Below, piece by piece: positions 37,561 to 49,135 of a stretch of 64,000 nt of DNA (position 1 is its first letter; every line of letters starts with the position of its first letter). Under the pieces are notes generated by a model that saw only the letters and a program-made list of their open reading frames with translations, ran no database searches and was not told the DNA's origin. Position numbers and translations under genes: made by a program. The stretch is from Malaya genurostris (lineage: Eukaryota; Arthropoda; Insecta; Diptera; Culicidae). Where the stretch lies: the NCBI RefSeq assembly GCF_030247185.1, contig NC_080570.1, forward strand, positions 76,065,132-76,129,131, read 5' to 3'.

Positions 37561-38749
37561 TATTATTACTGATATTGATGATATGTTGTCGGATATGCGA
37601 CGTAAGCGCTTTAGTTAGCTTTTGTGAAATAACCGAATCAATCTGAAAGAATTTGTGTAAAAAACAACCAATATTAAAAATTATCTTAATGAAAAATATA
37701 TGTTATTATGGAAATTTTTATAAACAAGAGAAAGGCACTTTAGATTAGAAAGAGGTTTTCCATTTCATTGAATTTCAAGCCATGCAATTTTTAAGTCACA
37801 CGTAGAATTCTTTTATATGTGATTGATGCTATTTGTTACAGCTAAATAAATGTTCCATTTAATTTTTCAGGTTTTTATTTGAACAATTTGCTTATATAAC
37901 TCCTTTAAGCCCACCCACTCCACAGCGTAATGAATGTAGCTCTTTTCTAAGTTCTGTTTTCATTTACTGTTTTCTGATTGAAGATAATGCTAAAAATCAT
38001 GTAAATGGTCTAGTTCGTAATGCACCTCTGTCTCTTCGACATTTTTAAAAAGAATTTCAACTGACAGAGAAGCTAGAGTGAACACATACTGTGCAAATTG
38101 CGATGTGTCTAGCTTCCAGAATCGTATTCCAAAGATGACTGAAAATATCATGGAACAATCCTTTGAATCAAACTGATGACAGCAAGACATCCTTTCAACA
38201 CCACCACACTTGACATGATTGTGATGCTCTTATGCTGTCTGCCCCCAAACCGTCATCGCAAAGTGTCCGGTTTCGCCTGTAAAGTACCATAAAGACGAAG
38301 AGTTGGGAAATGGAAGCGCACTTCTTGTGTTTCATTTGTTTGTATGTTGACGACGCGACAACTTGGCAGCCCTCAGGCGAAAATGCTGAAGCAGGAAAAC
38401 TGTGCCAGTAACGCCAGAGGTGTTGTGACAATTTGTCCAATATGAAGAAATGTGTTTCTTTTTTGTTTGTGGAAGCTGACTACTTGCGAAATCTTTGGTC
38501 TTATAGCATTCACCCGCTCAAGTGTGTTTTAAGTGAAAAGTCGCCAGGCAATTTGTTTGCGTGCAGCCACTGTTTGAAGTGAGCCCAGAGGCATTCGTTG
38601 AAAGCTGATACTACGAGAACTCTTCAAGAACAAACAGAGAGGTAATGAAACATGAACACTCACGCACTATTTGCGCAAATAAAAAAAAAGTAGCATACAG
38701 TTTTCGTAAAAAGGCAAAAGGATGGCATTCAGACGAAGGACACACATCG
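37561..38749. other. No gene recognised
   Basis: Unique-looking sequence. The open frames at 37990-38440 show no motif. Confidence 0.45.
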
Positions 38750-38811
38750 TGCACGGGGGATCCGTTCTGAGCTTTGACTATGCACGGGGGATCCGTTCTG
38801 AGCTTTGACTA
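38750..38811. repeat. Two perfect copies of a 31-bp unit
   Basis: The unit starts TGCACGGGGGATCCGTTCTG. The second copy is identical and directly adjacent, then the sequence becomes unrelated. Confidence 0.95.
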
Positions 38812-38984
38812 TAATTAGTAAGTTACTTGTTTATTTTTCTGACGAATAGCATTCATAAGTAAACTCCTAGTACATACTACTGTTCAGACTGTGCTATGGT
38901 GCATCAAGGTAACGCTTTTGTTTGTATGGTAAGATGGTGTCGGACACTAGATTGTAATTGCGTCACTTGAAAATAAGACATACA

Positions 38985-39810
38985 GAAAGGCTATGCAATA
39001 TCACATAAACCGACTTTTGAACTGAGGCCTTGAAGGGATGAGTATCATATAACATTCCACTCAGTTTGTCTAGGCAAGAAAATATATGTATTATTTGCAA
39101 AATGTGCGCCTTATTTCCACGGAGAAAATTAAATGAATTTCACTAACATAGATTCACATGAAAGGTATCGCACTACCGGTATACCGGTTCCGAAGCACCG
39201 AAATTAGATGTCAAAAACTGGAAAATTTTGTTGTTTTTGACTTGCTCATATAGAAAGACTGTGCTGTGAGACCTTAGTTTACAACCGAGACCCGGAGGGC
39301 CGATTGTTATTTCAGGAATCAGAATAGTTCCATAGTTCCAAAGTGCTCTATTGAATTTTATCTTCTCCGACTTCCGGTTCCGAAATTACAAGGCCATATG
39401 TCCAAATCTATGAGAAAATGCTCACTCAATTTTACATTACAGCGCGATAAGTGAAAAATTTTCAATTCCATGAGCATTTTTTCAAACGTGATGACGAAAC
39501 GAGTTACAATTTTTTTTTAAATTTACTGGTAAATTCATCTAGTCGGCAGATTTTGTTAGTTCTACTTTGGTGCTACCAGTCCTCGGTTTCCGCTTCCAAA
39601 CGCACCGGAAATAATAAAGAAAAGTTCCTAAAACGGAACTCACTTCGACTTCTCAGCAACAGTTAAACCGATTTTCACAAATCATAATTTAAATTAAAGC
39701 TCTCATTGTTTTAATAGATACTGTGCAATTTCATTCAGATCCGACTTCCGCTTTCGAAATTATAGGGCAATGGGTATCAAAACTTTCAAACTGTCATACA
39801 AAATGATGCA
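38985..39810 (+). mobile_element. Diverged composite repeat (CR) sequence
   Basis: Two hairpin-side heads are visible, near 38985 and at 39242 (TGCTCATATAGAAAGACTGT), the second followed by GAGACCCGGAGGGCCGA. Satellite-like pieces such as CCGACTTCCGGTTCCGAAAT and AAACCGATTTTCACAAATCA follow. At least two degraded copies in forward orientation are likely. Confidence 0.6.
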
Positions 39811-40244
39811 AAACCGGTACCAAAACACCACCACCTAACACACAGCGTGCTTCGTTCAATTTTGTTTAGCGTGCAGGGTTGCCACATTCAAATCTATATT
39901 AACTAGACATAACGGTTTACAAATTGAAAGGGTTGTGATAGTTCACACTCAAAAAAAAGTTTTTGATTTTATTCAAGTTAGAAAAAAAAATCTTGACAGA
40001 ATCTTCTTGTGATGTTTTTGAAAATATCAGTAATATGACAAAGACTGAGAAACCACTTTGTGGATTTTTTTTTTAAATTAGTATCACTTTGTTCATACAA
40101 AAAGGTAACACAAATGTCAAGCGCTTGGTTTGAGAAATGATGCCGAATTTGTGACATAAACGCTGAAGCATGCTACTCGAAACAATCTGGATCTGGATCT
40201 TGATAAAAAGGCAAAAAAAATTAGACTGTTTCGATGAAAGAAAA

Positions 40245-40292
40245 AATCATTATCACACCTCTAGGTGGATTAAGAATAGGTTTTCTAATCAA
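40245..40292 (+). mobile_element. CR terminal fragment
   Basis: CATTATCACACCTCTAGGTG and GATTAAGAATAGGTTTT match the CR end opposite the hairpin. Nothing else of the element is clear here. Confidence 0.6.
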
Positions 40293-40457
40293 ATAATTTT
40301 CTAAAATCAAGTACCAAATTATTGTTCCAAAAAGTATCTTCGATTGTGTGAAATGAGAAAATGTTTTGTTACTTTTTATTGAAGCTAAGAATTACTTCTG
40401 CCAAAAATAAGGAACATGATCGATAAAAATGTTTGTACTCTTTTGAAGTAACATTAT

Positions 40458-40734
40458 TTGTCTTATTGCATTGAAGTAAATGCACTTGTTTAATGTCAAG
40501 ATGCATTTGCTCCTTGAGCAAACCTTCAAGTTCTCGTATCGAAGGTCGAATTTTGCACTGCCTGAAGTCAACTACAATTGTATTCTTTCGTGTCGGCGGT
40601 AGCTTTTGTTCGTTTGGTACACTCATTTCGAGGTCGTTCTATTGTTCACTACACAATACTGTACTTGGTTTCTTCCGTCCCGAACGTAAGTGGTTTTGTT
40701 ATATCGACTTGGATGAGATGTGAAAACGAACTGA
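40458..40734 (-). pseudogene. ORF1 5' fragment of the 25.3-kb retroelement family, inverted
   Basis: On the minus strand it starts TCAGTTCGTTTTCACATCTC, followed by the same 5' UTR and an ATG opening MSVPNEQKLPPTRKNTIVVD, through KEQMHLDIKQVHLLQCNK, where similarity stops. About 277 bp remain. Sharing the exact 5' end with the copy at 25345 supports that end as the true transcription start. Loss of the 3' part is opposite to the usual 5' truncation of non-LTR elements. Confidence 0.82.
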
Positions 40735-41012
40735 AATTTTTGGTGGTTGTTCAAAGTAAAAACTACGATTTTCCACGAAAAAATCTGTCATTTTGTAGCC
40801 GTAAAACCTCAAAAAAAAAAAGAACGAAAAGGTAAACGTTGGGTTTTTATATGTAGAAAGTGTGTGCAAAAACTTGAAAAAATGCAGTAGTTTTTGAATG
40901 ACGATGGACACGGACTTTCAAAACCTGCTTTCGAGGAAAACGTGTTTAAAGATTTTTGTCCATAAAATCAATGGAAACAATTAATTAGCCCGTAGGGTCT
41001 AACATTTTCAAA
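40735..41012. other. Spacer without recognised feature
   Basis: Short interval between a retroelement fragment and the CR inverted dimer. The segment about 40950-40990 includes CCCGTAGGGTCTAACATTTT, whose inverse lies near 42175-42195, hinting that these flanks are related. Confidence 0.4.
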
Positions 41013-41017
41013 AAACT

Positions 41018-41505
41018 TTTTTAATCCACCTACTGGTGTAATGATGCTTTTCTCATATTAATCATACCATCATATATAATACTCTGGTATTCTTCAAAAT
41101 AATTTTCTTCGATTCCGAAATCGGTTTGTTCGACCGTCTACTGATAAAAACTATTAATTGGAGAAGGTTTGAGGTTGATTTAGAAAACTTTTTACGGTTT
41201 TTCCACCTTTTCAGTGATGATATACAATTTTTAACACACTTTACCTTATATTTCCGGATCCGGAAGTCGGATCCAGATGAAATTCAGGTATTACGTATGG
41301 GACCATAAGACCTTTCAATTGAACCTAAGATGAGAAAAGCTAGAAAACATATTTTCATTTTTTTGCACATTTTGCCCCATAATTTCGGAACCGGAAGTCG
41401 GATCCAAACAATATTCAGGAATTTTGTATGAAACTACAAAACTTTTATTTGAACCCAAGTTTGTGAAAATCGGTTAAGCCATCTCAGTTCGTCGAGTACG
41501 CAAAA

Positions 41506-41550
<45 letters not shown>

Positions 41551-41952
41551 ATGTGTGTTTGTAACGTTTTTTTGCACTAACTTTTCTCGGAGATGGCTGG
41601 ACCGATTTTCACAAACTTAGATTCAAATGAAAGGTCCTGTGATCCCATACGTAATTCCTGAATTTTATCAGGATCCGAATTCCGGATCCGGAAATATAGG
41701 GTAAAGTGTGTTAAAAATTTTATAGCATCACTGAAAAGAGCGAAAAACCGTCAAAAGTTTTCTAAATCGACCTCAAATCTTTTTCAATTGATAGTTTTTA
41801 TCAGTAGACGGGCAAACAAATCTATTTCGGTTATTCTTTTAAGAATCGAAGAAAAATAAGTTTGAAGAATACCACAGTATTATATGTGATAGTATGATTG
41901 ATAAGGGAAAGGCATCATTAAACCACTAGGTGGATTAAAACAGGTTTTTCTG
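41018..41952. mobile_element. CR inverted dimer (head-to-head)
   Basis: The left end TTTTAATCCACCTACTGG and the right end CCACTAGGTGGATTAAAACA are the same CR terminus in opposite orientation. Satellite-type units run inward from both and meet at a (TG)n tract around 41504-41550. Both outer ends are thus alike, giving inverted termini of several hundred bases. Confidence 0.78.
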
Positions 41953-42307
41953 TTATTATTTATTATAACGAAACATTTCAAGAATGTTTTGTCAAGTTTT
42001 GAAGTCAGTCGAAGTAGAAATCTTGGGCCTATGCGCCGAGCTCTTGCTTCTTCGTAGAATGAAATAGCCATAGATAAATGTGTAAGTTTCGTTCCAACAA
42101 TCTTGAAAATTTCACAGAAAATTTTTCAAATGTTTTACTACAAGAAGATATAAAGAAAATAATAAATGATTTTTCAAAAATGTTAGACCCTACCCGCCTC
42201 TTAACTAAGGCATGATCGCGCACACTCTCTTTCCGGTCGTCCAGTATAATTTTATGTATTCTTATTACTACTTACCAGTTTCATCATCCATTTCAAAAAC
42301 TTATACA

Positions 42308-43330
42308 GAGTAACACATGTCACGCTTTGTAACACCTGTAAATTGCAAAAAATAACGCTTCATAATGCCTGTAACTTACAAAAGGTAACGCTTCGTAACG
42401 CCTAAAACTTACTAAAAAGTAACGCTTCGTAACGCTTATAACTTACAAACGAGTAACGCTTCGTAACGTCTACAACTCATGAAAAGTAACGCATGTCATG
42501 CTTCGTAACGCCAATGATCAACAAAAACCTGTTTTAATCCACCTAGTGGTGTAATGATGCCTTTCTCATGTACATATAATATTGTGGTATTCTATTCAAA
42601 TTTTTTCTTCGATTTTTGAAAGAAACCAAGTGATTGTTTATGCATAACATACAGAATAAAACAGTGCTTTGATTGCGTAAGCCATCCTTAAGAGAACGAA
42701 ATGGGTTCACTACCCGAGAATCGGTATAATCGAAGTCGGTTCGTACGGCCACCAACTAACATGACACACAAACTCTTCTAGTACGCACCCAATAATTCCG
42801 GAACCGGAAGTCGGATCCGGATGAAATTCAGGAATTCCGTATGAGACCGGAAGACCTTTCATTTGAATCTAAGTTTGTGGAAATCGGTCAAACCATCGCT
42901 GTTTTTCAAGTGATTGCATAACCTTTCTATATGAGAAAGGCAAAACGGAACGCATGTAACGTTTCGTAACGGTTTTTACTTACAAAACAGTAACTTTTGT
43001 AACGCTTCGTAATACCTGTAACTTACAAAAAAGTAACGCATGTAACGCTTCGTAACATCTATAACTTACAAAAAGCAACGCATGTTACGTAACGTATAAC
43101 TTACAAAAAAGTAATGCATGTAATTCTTCGTAACACCTATAACTTACAAAAGTGCGACGCATATAGCACTTCGTAACACCTATAACTTCCTTAAAAGTAA
43201 CGCATTGTAACCGTTTACCGCAAAAATCTCACCCTTGTAACGGTTTTTAACATTCATAATTTGAACAAAATAACGATATGATTTGTAACACAATAATATC
43301 GAGTGAAACGCTTCGTCATATGGTACATTT
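42308..43330. repeat. Minisatellite rich in GTAACGCTTCGTAACG, split by a CR copy
   Basis: About eleven units of some 33-42 bp carry AACGCTTCGTAACGCCTATA and ACTTACAAAA. The CGTTACGAAGCG motif is nearly palindromic. The array covers 42308-42523 and 42947-43330 and is interrupted by a 413-bp CR insertion. Confidence 0.85.
42529..42941 (-). mobile_element. Shortest complete composite repeat (CR), 413 bp
   Basis: It starts CTGTTTTAATCCACCTAGTG and ends CCTTTCTATATGAGAAAGGC, both standard CR ends. AAAAC flanks it at 42524-42528 and 42942-42946. It has a unique block (GGTTCGTACGGCCACCAACT) and a single satellite unit (CCGGAACCGGAAGTCGGATC), so it represents a minimal form of the family. Confidence 0.85.
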
Positions 43331-43340
43331 TTCTATATTG

Positions 43341-43380
43341 GGCACGGGTATAGCGTGATGGGTAAGTCGATACTTTTCAC
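43341..43380 (+). mobile_element. SINE 5' fragment
   Basis: GGCACGGGTATAGCGTGATG then GGTAAGTCGATACTTTTCAC is the A-box head of the tRNA-derived SINE. Similarity stops before the B box. Confidence 0.75.
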
Positions 43381-44363
43381 ACCTGTTCTGCTTCCTAAGG
43401 CCAGCCGCTGCGTGCTTTATCGGCAATGGAGTTTTGACCATCACGTAACTCTAGAAACCACTATCTCACGGTGTAATCTACAGGATCAACAGCCCCATCA
43501 TCCCGCATAGCGTTTTGGCTACCTGGGCAGCCATGGCCACCAGAAGGCTACCAAAATTGATTCAGTTACGGTTGTCAAATCCAATTTGACAAAACAAAGT
43601 CGCCTGTATCCAAGTTAGCCGAGCGTTTTTATCTTCTCACCTTCGCTGAAAATGTCAAAGATTTCAATGTGGAAAAATCCTGGTAGATACGGTTGTATCG
43701 TTTGAGTTGTATTCCTGGCAGCGGTGAGGCAGCCGGTCACCAGAATGTCTGCCAGCCATATTTTTCCAGCTGGCAGCGTTTAGTCAGCCATCTGGCAGCC
43801 ATGCGTATGCGGGATATTTCTCAAACTTTTTTTTTCGTTCCTGTTTCTGATTTCGGAAGGGGCCAGGGCCCCTCAGGTCCCCACTCTGGGTACGTGATTG
43901 AATAAAGAATAGCAGTAAAAATTAACGATATCTATACTTTCATGTTCATCATATCAATAGTACAGATGCAAGTTATTCAACCTTAAAATTGTTCTTGATT
44001 GTTTTTTGTATTGTTTATTGCGGTTGTTATTTTCTAACATCGTTTACTAAAATCTTCATTGCTTCAGAGATATGGGTTTTATTGAAAGTTACTAGGTTTG
44101 TAAATCAAACTATTGGGCATCATATGACGGTCTGTGTAATTCGACACTACAGGAATACATATAACAAAATAATAGCAGTGACGATAACTCTCGACAATTC
44201 ATTACAATCATGATTATGGTTACCAAGGCATTCAAGCAATTACCGTTAGTGGCTGGACGAGACTGTGCTAGTCCGTATCTATTTTTCGTTTTTATTATAA
44301 AAGTACAACTATAGAAATTATAGAGCGCACTGTCTGTTTATATTAACAACACAAGTAGCTTAC
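43381..44363. other. No gene recognised; probable intron of the exon that follows on the minus strand
   Basis: It lies downstream of a minus-strand splice donor, so at least its right part is inferred intron. No downstream acceptor or exon could be identified. Confidence 0.4.
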
Positions 44364-44487
44364 CTGGATCATCATCGTCCTCTGCCCAGTCTATTTGAGC
44401 CCGCGAAGTACTGCCCAGAAGCATCACCGTCGTCACTAGCATAGCCACACTCAGCATCGTATGCTCGTGGCATCCGTGTTTCCACAT
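44364..44487 (-). CDS. First coding exon of a secreted protein (signal peptide, acidic mature start)
   Basis: On the minus strand, ATG at 44487 opens 41 codons and one base. The peptide starts MWKHGCHEHT, has a hydrophobic core MLSVAMLVTTVMLLG, a likely signal peptidase site at STSRA before QIDWAEDDDDP, and reaches a consensus donor (CCAG then GTAAGC). A second Met in frame at 44457 could be the real start, since it begins directly at the hydrophobic stretch. The open frame, signal peptide and donor coincide. The exon is too short to name the protein, and I do not recognise it. No other exon was found within reach, so the rest of the gene probably lies beyond a long intron toward lower coordinates. 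Confidence 0.62.
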
Positions 44488-47024
44488 ATTTTATTCAGAA
44501 TAATTGCACCACTTCACTAAAAGCCAGCTTGCGCTAAATTAATTTTTAAGAGCTACTTTCAAATTTTTTTTCCACGCCTCACTCCTTCCTCTCTCTATCA
44601 CTGTATACTTTCAAAAAATAGTCATTATTCCACGCTAGCACTTGGAGTTCCACTATTCCGAATGGCAACCGGGTCAACCGCCACTTAGATCACACTCAAC
44701 GCGCTACCAGCAGTGAACTTTCGGGCGGTAGTTTTTTGCCTCCCCCTGCTATGGCTGTACCAGATTGAATATGATTTCTTTTCACCACCCTCACCACTCA
44801 TTATTTCATCTCCATTTGATCACCGTTCCTAGGACTCTGCTGCTCCTCTGTCACTCCTGTAACCATTTGCAGTGATTATTAGTTTTATGTATTTTCCGTT
44901 TTGGCCAAACTGGATGCGAGAGTGGCTTTTGAGTTTATTTTCTTTCGACCGTTGGCGCCGCGTCGATTCGAATGCAATTGTTTTTTTTTTTGTGACGGAA
45001 AAGATTTTCCTGGCTCAACTTCTCTATGAACACACTCTATCAACTTCACAGAAGTGCAGGTGAACCGCCATGAAAGCGGTGACAATCATTCCACCAGTCC
45101 CAACTGTAGTGTCCTACCGTGGCTACAGCGCTAGGATGCAGGTTTTCAGCAGAACGGTACGAAAACGTAGATAAAGCAATTCAAAATCACCTCAGATGGT
45201 CTACGTTTTGTATGCGGCATTGCTTTCACTGTTATCCGATGGTTATCCGGTTTTGACTTGTCTAACGACACTTTTATGAATCCTTATCCCCGTTTTGATG
45301 GCTGCTTATGGCGGTTTTCGATGCGATAATTCCGAGCGGGACGACGATACATCCTGCACATTTATCAACACCAGGAATCAGATATAGTGGTTATAATGGC
45401 AAGTGGTTTGTTCTGTTCTGAGCTTTTCTTTTGTTTTTGCTTCGGGATGACAAGTGCGCAATCAAAATCAAACTTATCGAATTCAAGGTGTACAGATTTT
45501 TTTTTTAAAGTTGCCGATGGTGTATTAGTTCGAGGATGATAGACACTGAAACAAAGAAATAGAAGGAAAAATAAATTCCAATTTTTTCAACTGGATTGCT
45601 ACGATGAATACAGAGATAACGAAAAGAACGCGATATCCATAAGGTCATAAATATTGTTATTAGATTTATGTTTATTCAAAAGCATTAGCAAGGAAGCGGC
45701 TGTTGAAAGGAATTTCTAATGGGCTCAGGCAGCATATATAAAGAACCACAACCACGAAGGCATCGTTTTCGTGCCTTTTTCCACTCTCTCACTCACGCTT
45801 CAAACTCCTTTGGGGAAACGACAAAAGACGGGGAAATAAGAAGATGTCAAGTGCATTCATAAAGACGCCAAATAAAACGGCAAAACGTCGAATGGAAACC
45901 AACGAGTTGTTGCCCGGAGGGGAATCAAAGATAACAAAGGCGGGAAAGAGGCTAAACGGGCGGAACGAAAATAAAAACGAAAACCACCCGAAGGGCTGAA
46001 GAAATCTTGATCTGAATAAAATAAATATTTCGTTGTCCTACTGTCGCATAGCGAGATGGGTAAATACAAAACGTCGATATACTAAACTTACGGCAAGAAG
46101 AATACGATGGGGAAATGGATAAATCCAAACTTGTCCGCCAGTTTGTGGGTATTTGTTACAATAAATTGTAATTTTCAGTGACTTATGTTCGTCTTTTCTA
46201 GCATTCTCTGTTTCACCAAGTATCGCTTGAAAGTTCGTCTGATGTTCGTTGTATTCAGAGAGAAGTTTATTTGATGATATTACCACCGAATATTTATCAA
46301 TCATTATTTTGAATGAGGACATGATATTTAAAACAAAAAGGATCAAGAAATTACTACCAAAATTTGTTTCTCATAAATATTTGATTAATAATCGACCATG
46401 CGTCTCCATTTATTTTCCAGATATGGAGGCCCGGAATGACCACTAATAATACTTCGGAAAGACAAACTCAGCTCGAAAACAGTTCATAGAAATCCTTTAC
46501 GCAAATGATCAACTGAAACTGACACCTGCTGGAAAGTTTGCCAATCGGTAATTTAAATCAATATTTTTGATGATGTGCCCAATTTTCCAATGGTTCGTGG
46601 CAGATGCGCATAGCGTTGTTTGAGTGGGATGGTTCCATCTTTCAAAATTGAGACTTTTCATCTATGTTTACACAAAATTACGTTCAAAATAGAGTTGCAT
46701 AATGAATGATGCTAACATGAATATTTTGTCAATAATTTAAAACATTTTGCTTCAAAGCATATAAAAACGGAGGAAATATCAAGACTTGATTTTTTTTTGT
46801 TGGATTCTCAGAAGTCAAATTTTTTCTTTTTCTCAAATCAGGTCCCATATAATTAGTACGTCCCACAATGCAGAATTCATTTAGCATATTACTTCGAGGC
46901 AGCGCAAGTGTACGAGGAAATGTTCTATAGATGTGATTCCCAACTTTTCTTTATCACGGATCCCATTGGAACTCTAGGGAACTTTAGGGCCTATGTAAAG
47001 AAAACCCTTTTGGAACTTTATACC
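44488..47024. other. Upstream region of the signal-peptide exon; no other gene recognised
   Basis: Unusually free of repeats compared with the rest of the window. It has CT-rich stretches near 44570-44610 and 44740-44850 and a TATA-like CATATATAAAG near 45732 on the plus strand without a following coding frame. The promoter of the minus-strand gene should be here, but I cannot place it. Confidence 0.4.
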
Positions 47025-47247
47025 ATGTTCACATTAGCGCTGATATCACTTGATATACCGTGTTCACATATGATCGAAATGATATCGTTTGACAATGCTA
47101 GTTGCGATTTTTGACAACTCGACATGATATCGTACATGATATCCCGGATATCATGCCAAAATGATAATACGCGTTGACATCAAATTGTATGGCATATCAA
47201 GTGATATCGCACATGATATCACTTGATATCAGCGCTAATGTGAACAT
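47025..47247. mobile_element. 223-bp MITE with TGTTCACATTAGCGCTGATA ends
   Basis: ATGTTCACATTAGCGCTGAT at the left is mirrored by the right end (ATCAGCGCTAATGTGAACAT). At least 24 bp match perfectly, continuing with a small slip. The interior is full of GATATC/TGATAT motifs. A TA dinucleotide lies close to both ends, but the exact target duplication is uncertain. No coding capacity. Confidence 0.82.
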
Positions 47248-47527
47248 ACTATTAGGGCCTATGTTAGGAAAAATACGTTCTAAACAGTGATACGATTATA
47301 CAAATATAAAATTTCATCTTATCTGAATTCATCCGTCATTTTGCAGCTATTTTCATTCAGGTCTATAACTATTGAAACATTTAGTCAAAGTACAATGTAC
47401 AACAAAGTACGACTATTATAGCTGAGGAGTGTACTACAAAAATGCAACAGATAAAAATGATTCCCAAACATTTATTTCAAGTCGAATATTTCTGAAACTC
47501 TCAGGAAATAATAGCGGTTATGTTATG
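47248..47527. other. Spacer without recognised feature
   Basis: Short AT-rich interval between a MITE and a repeated coding fragment. Confidence 0.4.
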
Positions 47528-47885
47528 CAAAGCTCGTTTATTCAACCTTTTCTCCTAGGGTAAATGTTCACACTTTGGACTTTACACTACCCATAAAATT
47601 TTGTGCAACATTTGCACCATCTTTCTTATACATTTTTATACATTCTTTCTTCAAATTTTTGTAATTTTTGAAAACCTTGTATTCCGAAACTTTCTCTTCA
47701 TAATTGCTCAGGATTTTTCTGGCGAGTTTAGCGAATTTGTCTCCTTCGGTAAAAACAAACAACACCGTAGGCTTCGTACCTCTCCATCACCGGTTTCGTG
47801 TAAAGGGACATTGCAATTTCCGACCGAAACAGATTGTCACCTTCGTTGGACCAGAGGAAAGCCAATAGGCGCTTCTGGAGGAATT
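47528..47885 (-). pseudogene. Unidentified repeated coding fragment, copy B
   Basis: Best preserved of three related minus-strand pieces. The frame gives EEFLQKRLLAFLWSNEGDNL, then after a shift FTEGDKFAKLARKILSNYEE and FKNYKNLKKECIKMYKK, ending VWTFTLGEKVE with AATAAA overlapping the stop. A Lys-rich, helical C-terminus is plausible. It aligns with copy A at 17.3 kb along its length. I cannot assign the family; the shared end near a polyadenylation signal suggests the 3' end of a transposable-element gene. Confidence 0.52.
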
Positions 47886-47956
47886 CTTCTTTCTTTATAT
47901 ATTTAACCGTTTTTGTTATCAGTCGTTATATGCGGTTTGTTGTTGAGTTTGCCGCA

Positions 47957-48115
47957 CAGGGGACGGAAATAGCGTGACAGGTTCGTCGATACCTTTCACG
48001 CAGCCCATCTGGGTTTGATTTCCAACCCTGCACCTAGGGTCAGAAAATTCTTCTGGCCTGAAGAGGTGAATGATTTTGAGGATAAAACCAAAAATGACTT
48101 TAAGATTAAGGCCAA
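47957..48115 (+). mobile_element. tRNA-derived SINE, diverged full-length copy
   Basis: GGGGACGGAAATAGCGTGAC at the head, a mutated B box (GGTTTGATTTC), AGGGTCAGAAAATTCTTCTG in the body, and a degraded 3' end without a clear A tail. No confident target duplication. Confidence 0.8.
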
Positions 48116-48911
48116 ATTTGTAAATTTTATAAAATAGGATAGGTTCTACACAACTATGAGAATGAGATTTTACTTTTGTACATTTTTCGTAAAAAAATGA
48201 TTAGAAAAGCACCCTGTATTTAGTTATCTTATTCATACATTTTAAAAGGGCCACGTTACGCACTTCGTAACAATATGTTATTTGATTTAGGATTTTCAAA
48301 AAGAACTTGTATATGAATTTCGGTATGTGGCCCTGCTTCCTATAAATAGTTGAAGTTAATGTATATAAACGTTTAAATGTTGAATAACTTTGTAAGAAAA
48401 ATGTCAAATCATCATGTGCCTTCATAGTCTGGTTTTCACGTGATGCCGGAAATATGGGATTTTGGGTTGGTCACTTCATTGCAACTTTGTACGAAAACAA
48501 ATGCATATTTTTCCAAACCGCAAACTGAGAATTGTATTTCCGCTGTTTCATTCATAAATTTATCGTTTTCTGTTGAACTCTTGCTCTAGCAGTGGTCGAA
48601 AGTTTAAAAAAACGGAGTTCATGACTGCTTTAAATGCATTTAAACAATTGCATTAAATAAGGGTATTCTTTACACAACCTTACAACTTCGAAGAAAGCAG
48701 TTGTTTATCAAAATGAATATCACGTAAGAAGCGAAACGCTTTAAAACTATTTTTCGATGCAATTTTCCAAAAAGTTCGAAATTGTCGTAATAAAGTGTCA
48801 AAAAAGAAAAATAGTTTACAATTTGATGCAGTAACTTTGAAAGTCAGTCGAGGGATTTGATGTTGCTCTCCAATACTGAAACCCTCTTCTAAAATAATCT
48901 GACCAAAACCA
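48116..48911. other. No gene recognised
   Basis: AT-rich spacer between two SINE copies. Confidence 0.4.
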
Positions 48912-48912
48912 A

Positions 48913-49065
48913 GGGACGGGTACAGTGTGATGGGTAAGTCGATGCTATTCACGCAACCCGCCTGGGTTCGATTCCCAACCCCCGCACATAAGGTCAGAAG
49001 AAAGTATTTTTGTCCAGAAGAGGCCTTAAGACCGTAAGGTTGAACCCTCTATAATCGAAACAAAA
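48913..49065 (+). mobile_element. tRNA-derived SINE copy
   Basis: GGGACGGGTACAGTGTGATG head, intact B box GGTTCGATTCC, and 3' end CCCTCTATAATCGAAACAAA. AATCTGAC follows the A tail and also occurs about ten bases ahead of the SINE head, so a target duplication is possible but not clean. Confidence 0.85.
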
Positions 49066-49078
49066 AAAAATCTGACAC

Positions 49079-49135
49079 AGAGTGTCACCTTCGTGGGACC
49101 GCAGGAAGGACAGCAGGTGCTTCTGTTCAATGTGG
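49079..49135 (-). pseudogene. Unidentified repeated coding fragment, copy C (short)
   Basis: The minus strand reads HLLSFLRSHEGDTL, matching RLLAFLWSNEGDNL in copy B and RLLLFQRSHEAH in copy A. Only about 57 bp can be aligned. It lies directly downstream of a SINE. Confidence 0.45.

Noticed and set aside
45725..45770. TATA-like CATATATAAAG as a promoter
   Set aside because: No initiator and coding frame follow in sensible positions; AT-rich DNA yields such words by chance.
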